Shown here: positions 1 to 10,792 of the stretch, one piece after another
Numbering within the stretch: position 1 is the first letter of the stretch
Layout: every line of letters starts with the position of its first letter
Source: Marvania coccoides
Lineage: Eukaryota > Chlorophyta > Trebouxiophyceae > Chlorellales > Chlorellaceae
Direction of reading: 5' to 3'
DNA length: 64,000 bases
Assembly: GCA_963854735.1 (NCBI GenBank)
Contig: OY978101.1
Coordinates: 1,488,001 to 1,552,000, forward strand
The notes under the pieces: model-generated
What the model saw: only the letters and a program-made list of their open reading frames with translations
Told to the model about the DNA's origin: nothing
The model's database searches: none
Made by a program: the position numbers and the translations under genes

Positions 1-31
1 CCGCACCCTCGATAGTGCAGTTGTGACCGGA

Positions 32-738
32 ATGCAGACAGGTCAGTATTAATTTTATATGGTTAATCCATACCCTAGAGTCGCCGCCTGCCCTCGTGGC
101 CCAGCGCACCCTGCATGCACCTGGATCCATCCATCACCATTGCGATCTTTCCAAATTGGGCCCCATCGCCCTCCCCACCCTCCCTTTCCGCACCCACCCC
201 AACATCTCCCATGACATGAAACAGACACCCTCCCTTCTTCTCGCTTTTTCATTTCCCGTTGCCCCTCCCTCTGTCCACAGGCACCCTCTCCTCCCAGCGC
301 GCCTCGCTGGCCGGCACGGCGCTGAGCCCCCGCCGCGCCGTGCGCGCCACCGCGGCCACCGCCCGCCGCCTCCCCCTCGCCTGCTCCGCCTCCAAAAAGG
401 TCAACAAGGTGGTGCTGGCCTACTCCGGTGGCCTGGACACCTCCATCATCCTCAAGTGGCTGCAGGATGTGTACGAGTGCGAGGTTGTCACCTTCACCGC
501 TGACTTGGGCCAAGGCGAGGAGCTGGAGCCCGCCCGCCGCAAGGCCGAGGCCGCCGGCATCAAGGAGATCTACATCGATGACCTGCGTGAGGAATTTGTG
601 CGCGACTTCGTTTTCCCCATGTTCCGCGCCAACTCCACCTATGAGGGCGTTTACCTGCTGGGCACCTCCATCGCCCGCCCCCTGATCGCCAAGCGCCAAA
701 TTGAGATTGCTCGCGAGGTCGGCGCGGACGCCGTGTCG

Positions 739-780
<42 letters not shown>

Positions 781-1785
781 CTGGGGTACTACGCGCTCAA
801 GCCCGACATCAAGGTGATCGCGCCGTGGCGCGAGTGGGACCTCAACTCCCGCACCAAGCTCATCGCGTACGCGGAGACCCACGGCCTCGAAATCCCGCAG
901 TCCAAGCGCGGGGAGCCTCCCTTCTCCATGGACGCCAACCTGCTGCACATCTCCTACGAGGGCAACGCCCTGGAGGACCCGTGGCAGGAGCCCAGCGAGA
1001 CCATGTTCACGCGCTCCGTGTCCCCGGAGCAGGCCCCTGACGAACCCACTTACATTGAGATGGAGTTTGAGAAGGGAGACCCCGTCGCCATCAACGGCGT
1101 GGCCATGTCCCCCGCCACCATGCTGGCCAAGCTCAACGAGCTGGGCGGCAACAACGGCATTGGACGGGCCGACATCGTGGAGTCGCGCTTTGTGGGCATG
1201 AAGAGCCGCGGCGTGTATGAGACGCCTGGTGGCACCGTGCTGCTGGCGGCGCACCGCGCCATCGAGTCGGTGTGCCTGGATCGCTCCGAGATGCACCTCA
1301 AGGACGACATCATGCCCAAGTAAGAGAACGATAAAAAGAATATAAATTTTACTGCTGCAATGTTTTTTGTTTTGCTTTCTTTTTGTCTCCAGCTGTTTTT
1401 TGGGGGTCGTCAGCTGCTCTACGTTAATATGCATCTTCAAGAATGCTCGTTCCTGTCTTCTTTATGTTAAACTCACTATTTTTTGCCGCTTTTTTGAAGG
1501 TACTCCGAGCTTGTGTACAATGGCTTCTGGTTCTCGCCCGAGCGTCTGGCACTGCAGGCACTGGTTGACAAGACCCAGGAGTACTGCACAGGTACCGTCA
1601 GGCTGAAGCTGTACAAGGGCAACGTAATTGTCGTGGGTCGTAAGGCCCCGACAAGCCTTTACGACGCTAAGATCTCCTCTTTCGAGGATGATGGAGGGGC
1701 ATACGACCAGAAGGACGCAGCAGGATTTATCAAGCTCCAGGCGCTGCGGCTGCGCACTTTGGCCTCAGCCCGTGGCCTTGCTTAG
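32..1785 (+). CDS. ASS: Argininosuccinate synthase, plastid-targeted
   Basis: This enzyme joins citrulline and aspartate using ATP to give argininosuccinate, the penultimate step of arginine synthesis, here probably in the plastid. Exons are 32-41, 281-1319 and 1500-1785, giving 444 residues. The first coding exon is only 10 bases (Met-Gln-Thr plus one base) before a GTCAGT donor; joining it to the acceptor at 280 keeps frame. The leader is rich in Ser, Ala and Arg and lacks acids for about 45 residues, as in transit peptides. The mature part starts with [13 protein letters not shown], the N-type ATP-pyrophosphatase P-loop, followed by the family motifs [15 protein letters not shown] and APWREWD. 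The last exon holds the helical tail ([15 protein letters not shown]). It converges on the next gene, with a 372-base gap. Identity is very secure; the micro-exon start is an inference from splice phase. Confidence 0.95.
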
Positions 1786-2157
1786 ATTTTAGTGTTGAAA
1801 TTAGCCGATGCTTCTTTTTGTGTGAATTTGAGACTCTCTTACCGTGAACCGTCCGAAATTGCGCGAATGCAGCACCATCCTCTATTTCTTTTGCCCCCTA
1901 TTTTCTTTTTCCCACTTTCTTACACTGCGCAGAGAGAGAAAGAAGAGAACAGTTCATCTCGTGATTTCTTTTTCCGTACGTTTCTTCGTTAATGATGCGA
2001 TGCTGCGTGGCCACAGTTTCGAAAATGTTCCTGTTGAGGTGTGAGCAATGCGTGAAATATAAAAGTTCTGACTAAAAATATATAAAAACAGTCTTGCTTG
2101 TGAAAAATCGTGTTATGTTCAGTGTTGGTTACAAAAAGGTTGTTAGAGGAAGCACAT
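1786..2157. other. Convergent 3' spacer
   Basis: This is the AT-rich gap between two converging genes, presumably holding both 3' UTRs. I see no coding potential or conserved structure. Confidence 0.4.
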
Positions 2158-3071
2158 TCAGCCCTGCACCCAGCGCGAAAAGAACAGGGCGCCGAGGATG
2201 GAGAAGCACACCACGGCCACAGAGGCTGTGAGCATTAGGAAGGCCACAAATTTGGACGGCAAGCTGAGGCGCTCCTTCATTGTATCCATCAGCTTATCCT
2301 GCACAGAGTGGGGGGACAGAAGATACGCATAAGCTAGTGTAACATAAGCTCTATATTTAAATAACTCGATTTCTCCTAAATTCTCAATAATATCAACTAC
2401 AAGTACATGCTCGGTACATTTTTCATTTTTCATACAGGCTCAAATACTTGCCATGAATGGAGCCAGGGCGGCCGCGCCCGCCAGCCGGAACGGCCGGGTC
2501 ACGTTGTTGCCTGCCCACATGAGGATGCAGATTTTGACGATGTCTGCCACGTTGGCGGTGGGGTTCAGGCCCGTCTTGGCTTCATAGCCCAAGAACGCAA
2601 TGGAGAAGGCAATGGTGTAGCTGATGCCGTCGAAAAGACCTGCACATTGTAGAGAATTTGTTCATTAGTAGAAAGAAAAGGGGATTGTGTCGTAAGGGAA
2701 GGATTTTTTGGTTGGTTTCTTATTGTACCGTAAGCAAGGACAGCTGCAGGCCCCAAGGCCACCAGTCTCTTCCTGAGCGCCGCGCTCTTGGCCTGCTGCA
2801 CCTTCCACCATCCCAGCACGCCCTCCTCGCTGGGGCTGCTGCTGCTGGAGGCAGTATCGTCCTTTGCCACCTCTTCCGCAGGCGGAGGCACGGCATCAGG
2901 AGGAGGCAAAGGGGCCGAGCCAGCTGCTGCGTACGTCTGGCTCAGCGCTACTCTGCGGTAAGTCAGTGATGGCGAACACCTGAGTGCTGGCCTTGCTGCT
3001 TGAAAGGATGAGCATTGACGAACAGGATTGATTTGATTGTTGTTAGAAATGATTGCGATACCCGACAGCAT
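2158..3071 (-). CDS. Conserved plastid-type integral membrane protein
   Basis: Exons (coding order) are 3071-2729, 2639-2452 and 2298-2158, giving 223 residues. I do not recognise a named family with certainty. The protein has a transit-like N terminus (Gln/Arg/Ser/Ala-rich), a Pro/Ala/Ser linker, and a conserved-looking core that starts GWWKVQQAKSAALRKRL. The core continues with AYGLFDGISYT, a segment around GYEAKTGLNPTANVADIV, then MWAGNNVTRPFRLAGAAALAPF. The C-terminal hydrophobic helix ends in FFSRWVQG. Three hydrophobic stretches suggest a membrane protein, perhaps in the envelope or thylakoid. The second intron must use a GC donor (ATG followed by GCAAGT), because the nearby GT donor meets a stop. 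The start is the first good Met; an upstream exon cannot be excluded. Confidence 0.7.
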
Positions 3072-3250
3072 CACGGTCACAGCTGATCGATGTAATGACT
3101 TATTAATGTTAAATATATATTTTTTGTGATTTAAATTGGCGGCCACAGCGAATGAATTAAATTTGAAATCAAAAATCCGTTTCATAAATAAAGGAAAAAC
3201 GGAGAAAAACGTTATTTTGCGGGCAGTTTTTTTATTGAGTCAATATCAAC
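3072..3250. promoter_or_regulatory. Divergent promoter region
   Basis: This 179-base AT-rich gap separates the starts of the membrane protein gene (left, minus) and the mTERF gene (right, plus), so it must contain both core promoters and 5' UTRs. No specific motif is assigned. Confidence 0.4.
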
Positions 3251-5032
3251 ATGCGACGAAATATGCTGGGACCGCTGTCTGGCTTGCTGCGGCAGGCAGC
3301 CTCCGCTGCAGACCTCACGGCACTGCCATCCAGCACTCGATTTGTGCTCCCACAGGCAGCTTTTACGGCGCACAACAACGCTGGTGGCATTCTTTATCCA
3401 GAAAACACGACAAACCGCCAGGGGGCTGCCGCAAACTGGAGCAGGGCAGCTTTTACCGCCGCCCCGACTGCTGTTGTTGCTCATGAAGTCTACGGCGTGC
3501 CTGACGGCGATATCAGCGATGCCATGGCGCGGCAAGAGTTTACCGACCTCGTAGAATATCTGGGGCCCAAGCTGGACATGGCCAGAGCGGAGCTAGAGCA
3601 GCGAATCTTACGAGCAATTTTTTTGGGCATTTCTGCTGAAGGCGCAACCTACCTTTGCAGCGCCGCCTCGCCGCTGCCGCCCCTGTCCTCGTTCAGGCCC
3701 ATCGTAGAATACCTGGAGTCAACCCCTGGCTGCAGCATTGGGCGGCTCCTCACCAACGCTCCTTACTTTTTATTTTGGGGCGTTTCCAAGCTGCCAAAAC
3801 TGCAAGAAAACGCGGCGTGGCTCACCGAGAAGGTGGGCCTGCACGGCAAAGACCTGGGGAAGATAATAAACAGCAACGCCTACGCGTTATCGCGGCCTGT
3901 TGAGGATCTGGAGAGGAGTTTAGCTCCAATTGAGCAGCTCGGTGTGGACAGCCCCCAGCTGCGCCGCGTGGTGTGCAAAGCCCCGCGGGTGCTGCTCATG
4001 AAAGGGGAACGCGTGGCGGAGCGGCTGAACGCGCTGAGGAGCGTCGGAATGTCAGAATCCCAAGTAGTTAAAACCATAACGTTTTTCCCGGGAGTGTGTG
4101 CGTATCGATTTGTATGATTTTACATTTCAACCTTCCATGTAGTAGTTTCGCAAATTAGATTTTCTTTCGCATTCGTTCGTTATGTAGTTTTTCTTTCTTT
4201 GTTTGCCTCACTGACTGTTGACATTTTCCCCGCTGCTGCAGTGTATATATCGACTATCAAGGTTCAAAGCGCGGCGCGGTGGCTGGAGCAGCAAGGGCTG
4301 CCCCCCGCAACCTTGGCCAACACCGTGGTCCGCTTCCCTCCCCTGCTGGCCTACAATATCGCTGAAAATTTGGATCCGACGCTGCAATTTCTCAAGAGCG
4401 AGGCAAAACTGCGGCCTGACGCCATTCAGCGGGTGCTGGAGTACAGCCCCGACACCATGGGCAGGGCTATACCCAATTTGAGGGAGAATTTGGATTCTTT
4501 GAGGGTCTTGGGACTCAACAGCGATCAAATATCAAGGTGACGCTATTTCTTTAATTTGTTCCATAATATCGCAATATCCCTTTCTACCATAATTTCTAGC
4601 ATGCCATCCAGATTTATTATACTTTCTCATCACATCCATTTTCTTCTTTTCTTCCTTTCTTCCCCTTGCAGCGTGGTACTGCTCTACCCCGGGATCTTAC
4701 GCTTCTCCATGCTCAAGGAGCCCTTTGCCGCCAAAATCAGATTTTTGACCGAGGTGCTGGGGCGCGACGTGGGGGAAGCGCTGGCCACCAACCCCATGTA
4801 CGTGACCTACGGCATGCAGCGCATAGCGACCCGCGGCGCGTTCTTAATGCTCAAGGGCCGATCCACCGCCGCCCTCACTTCGTGGCTGTCTTGGGAAGAC
4901 GAGACCTTCGCGCATAAGCTGGCGTGCGCGCCCCTGGAGGAGTGGCTGGCGTACAAAGCCACGTGGCCGGCGACGCCAGAGGCGGCGGCGTGGTTGCAGC
5001 CGGGGCGGGAATGGAAAAAGAAAGATAAATAG
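3251..5032 (+). CDS. mTERF domain protein (organellar)
   Basis: Members of this family bind organellar nucleic acid and act in transcription termination, splicing or ribosome assembly in plastids or mitochondria. Exons are 3251-4097, 4242-4536 and 4672-5032 (500 residues). The N terminus MRRNMLGPLSGLLRQAAS is basic and amphipathic, fitting an organelle presequence. From about residue 150 on there are repeated mTERF units of about 30-35 residues with the typical proline-centred helix pairs, for example TNAPYFLFWGVSKLPKLQEN, VVRFPPLLAYNIAENLDPTL and LLYPGILRFSMLKEP. Splice phases agree at both introns. The exact target (plastid or mitochondrion) and nucleic acid cannot be told from sequence. 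Confidence 0.85.
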
Positions 5033-5168
5033 CGGTTGGAGTCGTGAATATGGTAATGGGGGCGAGCAGCAATTAAAAAGTTATAATATCCACCATATTT
5101 TCACAATAACAAATGCAAGTACATAATTAAATATAGAAATAACATGCTTTTATTGATTTTAGCAATAT

Positions 5169-7181
5169 TTAAAGCCCTATGGAGTCCAGCAGCTCCAGGT
5201 GCTGCTTCAACGGCACCAAGCTGTTGGCGACAATCGCGCCTGAAGCAGCGACAGCGGGGAGGCCGATCCCGGGGAACGTGTAGTCGCCGCAGCAGTATAG
5301 CCCCTTCACTGGGGTGTTTCCAAAGGGAAACGTGCCCTTTCCAGCTGCCCATGCAGGCCCGTAGCTGCCTCGCGAACGCCGCAAAAACCGAGCATGCGTG
5401 AGCGGCGTTCCCACCATTTCGATCTCCACCCTGCTCCTGATGTCGGGGATGACGCGCTCCACTGCTGCCCACAGCGCCGCCGCTCTTTCTTCCTTCAGTT
5501 TTAAGTACTCCTTGCTCCCCCGCTGCACGCCCTCCCAAACCTCCCAAGGCTCAGTTGCAGGGTAGTAGCTGCATAAAAAAAAATGGCAGGAGAGAGGAAA
5601 AACAGAAGTTTGATTAAATGGAATGTTCTTTCGAAAGAGGGAAAGAATGAAAAAAAGCATCCTTAATAATTAACGGAAAAAAACAAAAAAAAAGATATCA
5701 CAATTACTTACGCGTGCAGAGTGTGCTTTCCAGGCGGCGCCAGGGTGGTATCCACAACGCTGGGGATGCTGATGAGCACCACGTTGTGCGGCGCCGTCAC
5801 TCCTCCCTCCCAGCTCCTCACTAAAATGTGGTGCAAATCCAGTTTCTCCGCTTCTAATCCAGTGGCGTCGAAACCAAGGTGTAGGTGGACGAAAGAAGGG
5901 TTCATCGGCGTGTCCCCTACCGCAGCGCGCCACGCGTCAGGCACGGCATCGTCCGGCAGCATGCGCAGCGTGTCCGGGGTCGCAGCATTAGAAACCACAG
6001 CTCGCTTAGCACGCACACGCTTTCCACCCCTCAACCGCACCCCAACCGCTTTGCCGCTTTCTTTATCGATGTCGATGCCCTCCACGTGCGCGCCCAGCAC
6101 TACCTGCCCTCCTCGTTTTGTGACCCCTCGGGCCAGCGCATCCACCATGGCCTGCGAGCCGCCTCGAGGGAACTCCAGAGCTGCCCCTGGGTCAAACCAC
6201 TCCTTCATCCTGCATGGTACCACAGCAAAAATGAGCGTTTGAAAATTTATTTGAATAGTGAATTAATTAATACTACTGAATTGAGAGAAGTTGGTAGGAA
6301 ACAAAAAAAAATAAGCGTATGAAATAAGCCATGAGCGAGTCTCACATGAAGGCCATTTCGGCTGTTAGCGTGCCCTCCGCGGGGAGTCCGCTCAGCAGGA
6401 AGCACAGCAGGGATAGGTAGTTGCGAATGAAAGGGTCCAGCGGCTGATCTAGCACAGTTCTCTCCGCTCGGTCAAGAACAGCAGAAAAGGGGCCAGTCAG
6501 CTGCGGGAGGGTCGTCAACGAAGCCGCAAGCGCCGAGAAATACCGCCCCACGGCGGACACCACCACCCCAGGGTCAAGTCGGATCGCCAGCGGCGGCAGG
6601 GCGGTGGCAGCGGCAGCCAGCGGCCTTACGCTTTCTTGCACTTTCCTCCACGCTGTCAGCACTTCTGGACCCCGGGCCGCCACCAGGAGATCGTCAAATC
6701 CGTTGGGCCCCACGCCTGTGGCCACCCCCAGCGGTACCTCTGGCACAAAAACGTTCCAATCGTCGTAAGTCAAAAGGTCGAGCGGTTCGCCGATGGCTTG
6801 AAGAACGAGGGACAGGGGGTTGGCTGCGGGCCCGCGGGAGGCCATGCCGGAGTACAGAGACGGCCCTGACTCGAAGTGGTAGCCCTGACGCTGCCATGAG
6901 TGCGCAGCCCCGCCAGGAATAGTGTGACTTTCCAGGACGGTGACAGAGAGACCGTACCTGGCGAGCAGTGACGCGCAGCTGAGGCCGCCAATGCCCGATC
7001 CGATGACCACCACGTCGCACTCTGAGTCTTCGGCGAGGGAGGAGAGGGCGGAGGCGGTGCTGGCGCCTGACGACGCAGCAGGGCGGCAGCAGGGGCGGCA
7101 GCGGGGACGCCTGCCGAGGCTTGGAGAGAGGCTGCTGGACTGGCGCGGCGGCGAAGGGGTGCATAGCGTTAATGATGTCAT
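5169..7181 (-). CDS. Carotenoid isomerase-like FAD oxidoreductase (CRTISO-like)
   Basis: This protein belongs to the phytoene desaturase/carotenoid isomerase class of FAD enzymes, which act on plastid carotenoids. Exons are 7181-6346, 6209-5712 and 5568-5169 (577 residues). After an Arg/Ser-rich transit-like leader comes the dinucleotide-binding fold CDVVVIGSGIGGLSCASLLA at about residue 55 and a typical GGAAHSW segment. A central FPRGGSQAMVDALA block is the family signature preceding the substrate region. The C-terminal FAD-binding motif CCGDYTFPGIGLPAVAASG is intact. The overall length and motif order match the plant CRTISO-like subgroup better than CRTISO proper, but I cannot separate these without a tree, so the exact substrate is open. 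Confidence 0.85.
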
Positions 7182-7297
7182 GTCTGGGATGAACGCCGGG
7201 GAAATGTGCGTGTTTTGAAGTGAAAGTTGGATTCGAATTCGAGCAAATTGCTGGATTTTCGTGTAGTTCTTCGTTCCACTAGGTGCTGAACGCGTTC

Positions 7298-7740
7298 TTA
7301 ATGACGCTGTATTTTTTCAACCGAGCCAAAATACACATTTTGATCCAAATAGGGCCACACAAAGGATTTGAGGTTCAAAATTGTAGCCAGCTGCAGCTGC
7401 CAATTGCAATGAAAAACTGGGATGGCCTGCGCGACGGCCTGCGGGACCGTTGGGTGAGCAGGAGGGCCGGGCTGTGCCGCGGCGCCTTGAGGAGCCACGA
7501 TGCTGAGTAAATTGGTCAGGTTGCCAGGCAGCGCTGTAGGGCCCGGAGGTACAGGGGACGCGGGTCCCGGATGGTGCGCTGCCAATTGTTTGCTTGGAGC
7601 CATTCGTTTGCACGACTTCTTGTGGGCCGCCCTGCCGCCCCAATCTTCCCGCTGGCACGCAGCTGAGCAGTACGACATAGTGAGGCATGAGAAATACAAC
7701 GATCCAGCCAGCTGACGAAAACTGAGGTGCTTACATGATT
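7298..7740 (-). CDS. MYND-type zinc finger fragment, hypothetical
   Basis: A minus-strand open frame contains SYCSAACQREDWGGRAAHKKSCKRM, which matches the C-terminal half of a MYND zinc finger (Tyr-Cys, Cys-Gln, Asp-Trp, His-Lys, Cys). The N-terminal Cys pair that should precede it is not visible in the same frame, so either an upstream exon is missed or this is a remnant. The rest is a Pro/Ala-rich tail. The start shown is approximate. No function can be claimed beyond a possible protein-interaction finger. Confidence 0.35.
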
Positions 7741-7813
7741 CTTTTACTGCATGAAACATTTCGAAAAACAGCAGCCTCGATATTTTATTCTGGTTCAAGT
7801 GTTTTTCACACAA

Positions 7814-8245
7814 GCAGAAATGGTATCAACAAGTTTGGAAAGATGGGCGCTCTAGTCATAAATACTCAGAAACAAAGCAATTTTTGAATGCGGCCAAGAG
7901 AAGACGATAATTCGATGAACATGGACAAAGAGCCTCGTAGTGTTAATGACATCGCATGAAACGCAGTGCCAACGGAGAGAGGCAACACAGTAGTAATGTT
8001 GAATATATTTATATTAGGCATGCTGCAAACAGCTGAGAAAAAGAGAAAGAGACGAAAGAAAGAAAGTTATTTCACCGTATTGGTTTTGAAAAGAAAGACA
8101 CGTGGTTATGACACAAACACACACAGTCAAATGGTAGTACAAAAACCGTTTTTTAACGTTAACTTGGAAGGATATTAAGCATGCAAAGGAAAGATTAAAT
8201 TTTCCTCCTTTGAGCGCGACCATCGCGGCCTCCACTGCCACAGTC
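7814..8245. other. Gene-free spacer
   Basis: This AT-rich stretch has no convincing exon on either strand. It lies downstream of the uncharacterised minus-strand gene and probably holds its 3' UTR. Confidence 0.4.
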
Positions 8246-10251
8246 CTAGCGCGCTGCTCTGTTTGTTTTCTCCCGAGCGATTAATGCAGCCGCCCTTTCC
8301 TGAGGGCTGCGAACGGCCGTGATTTGAGGCACGTACGGCTCTGTCTCATCAATAGAACCTGCAAGCATCCGAGAAAATCCGATAATAAAATATTTCAATC
8401 TCTTCCCCCTCCGAAAGAAATGCAACGCCTCCAAAACTAGATTATCACTCACGTGAAGCCAGCAGAGACATCTCCTCCGGCTCATCCCAGCTGGGGCCCG
8501 ACTTAGTGAGGTGGCGCAGTCCCTCCAGCGCCGCCTTGTGTTTGCCGAAATCTGAGGCCCGGCTCAATGCCTGCAGCCGCTTCTGGTAGGCAGAAACGCG
8601 GGGAAGCTTGCCCCACCTGACGGGGGCCAGCCTCTCGCGGCGGTCCAGGGGCAGGCGCACGCTGAAATAGGGGGAAAAGAAGGTTAGTTTTAGATTAAAG
8701 AAATATAATGGCAGCAGCGGTTGAATGAATTATTTAACGCGTTTCGCTCACCAGTCGGGGTCCAGCAGATCCTGCAGTTCCACCAGAATCTGCTGCAGCA
8801 GCAGCACCCGCGTCCACCGCCTGTGATGAGATTGGAAATGAAAAAATCAAGTTGCGGTATTTTTTAATGGATAACCAATCGCTTAAAAACAATGGGCCTC
8901 ACCCCACGGGGAACGGTCCTTCGCCCCGCCACAGCGCCCCCGACGCCAGCTCCATCGCGTCTGCCTCCATCTCCTTGAACCAAAACGCAAAGGAGGGGTC
9001 CGACTCCAGCAGCGAGTGGAAGTCTCCGTAGCTCCTTGTGTAGTGCCGCTCCGCGCCCATCGGCGTGCTGATCATCAGGGTGCCGATGGCGCGCTGGTGG
9101 CCCCGCGGCACCCGCATCAGCGCCGGCTGGGAGTTGAACAGGTCCTCAGCGTCGCAGCTCTCGAGCCCGCCAGACTCAATGTGGTGGCGAATGACCTCTT
9201 CGCGAGACTTTCTCTTTCTGGACCCCGGGTGAGGCCTGGCGGACCCCCAGCGGTACCAATCGTCGAGGTAGGCGGGAGAAGCGCACATAAAGAAGCGCAC
9301 GCCCTCCAGCAGCGTGGACAGCGTGTCAGAGCCCTGCACAGCAAATAAAAGGAAACAGGCAAAGAAACCGTGAATTGTTTTACTTTGTTTGGGGGGGGGG
9401 GTAGTATATTACCGGAAAAAACACAAAATTTTAGCTTTCAGTCCAGAGGAAGACGGTCTCTTCTCAGGGGCGGGTAGCAGCGAGAAACAGTGCCCAAATA
9501 AATGAAAAAAGGGGGAAAGAGCGCACTTGGGGGTTGCCTGTTTGCAGGAAAGGACGCTCTCGTGGGCCCTCCCTCCTCACCACCTCCATGAACCCTAGGA
9601 ACTGCGCCATGGTGAACATCAAGTACCGGACCTCCTCCACCATGTCTTCTTCTCGCCTCTGCTCCAGGCAGTGGTCGGTCACCAGGTGCCACAGGCGCTG
9701 CTCAAGGTCTATGGCAGCCTCCAGCAGCGGGCCCCTGCAGTGGTACCGAAGCAGAAAGGAAGAAAGCTTTCTAATGGTGAATAAAGTGGTCCACAGTAAT
9801 GCGGAGAAGTTGCTGGTAGGGCAATGAAACAAAATAAACCCTAAATTGATACCACCGGTGTCTATCTTCTTCTTTGGAAAATCTGACTTTGGACGTTCAA
9901 AAGAGCACACCTGTACCGGGCAATGACGCCCTGCAGCTCCCGCAGCTGCTCCTGGAACACCTTGTCGCGCTCCAGCTCGATGGCCAGCTCCGCGCGCTTG
10001 TTTTCCACCGCCTGGCCTGAGAAGAAGTTGATGACAACGGAGGATGTGGCCAGGAGCGCCGAGGCGAAGACAGCGGTGGAAGGATCGACGCCCAGGGCAG
10101 GCAGAAAGGTGTCGAAGCCCATGTTGGCGATGACCAAGTGGGAGCGGCAGCGATGGAGGTTCTGGCGTTCAGGCCGGCGAGACGCCGGTGCAGGTACCGT
10201 AGGTGAAGATAAGAGGTTTCTCTGGGAGGGGCCTCGAGCCAGGGGGCGCAT
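8246..10251 (-). CDS. Uncharacterised membrane-anchored protein
   Basis: Six exons (10251-9911, 9734-9527, 9333-8903, 8820-8752, 8661-8453, 8358-8246) join with agreeing phase to give 456 residues. After a basic Ser/Pro/Arg leader, possibly a transit peptide, there is one hydrophobic segment (TAVFASALLATSSVVINFF), then a charged helical stretch (ENKRAELAIELERDKVFQEQ) likely to be coiled coil. Next comes IARYRGPLLEAAIDLEQRLW, which resembles a conserved block in uncharacterised bacterial and algal proteins, though I cannot name the family. A later segment, RVPRGHQRAIGTLMI, also looks conserved. No catalytic motif is evident. Translation could instead begin at a Met ten codons upstream or at the later MGFDTF, which would remove the leader. 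Confidence 0.7.
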
Positions 10252-10792
10252 TTTGCTGGGTTGGTACGTGAATTTTCGCATGCTTCGAGTGAGAAAAGGG
10301 AGGGAAAGTGTTCGCAAAACACCAATATATTTTTTAATTTAATGTTCCTCTCGAATACGCGAGAATTTGTACTTAGCCGTGATCTGGCTGCAGGACGTGC
10401 AGCTCAGACCCAGAATTATCAAACTATTCTACGATGCTCCCGTTGTTTGCGGTAAAGTAGTCTTCATTCCTCCCACGAAATTCAAATTCATCAGTAGCTG
10501 CCTTGGGGGGAGTGGACAATGAAAAGGTGAGAAACTAACCCGGCCTCAAGTGCATGCTGCTCATCGCCTGGTTGCCCCTTGATACTCCAGTATTTTTTTA
10601 ATTGTTACATAACGAGGGGATAAAAAACGACTTCGTTGCCAATAAGACTTCCCAATTTTTCCTTTCTAAAATTGGCAATCAATGCAGCATTGCGCAAAGC
10701 GTTTCTGCCACGCTCCCCTCGCGCGTACATCTTTAGAGCTTCATAGTACCTTCGCTCTTCAATCAATGTAAAATAAAATTGTTATTGCCGCG
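10252..10792. other. Gene-free spacer
   Basis: The stretch between two minus-strand genes holds the promoter of the membrane-anchored protein gene and the 3' end of the aldo/keto reductase gene. I see no further gene or repeat. Confidence 0.4.

Noticed and set aside
55..1440. A long minus-strand frame opposite argininosuccinate synthase
   Set aside because: It is the shadow of a GC-rich coding exon; the peptide is low-complexity Gly/His/Val/Leu without motifs.
7283..7510. Plus-strand frame opposite the MYND fragment
   Set aside because: The minus strand carries a recognisable Cys/His pattern; the plus frame shows none.
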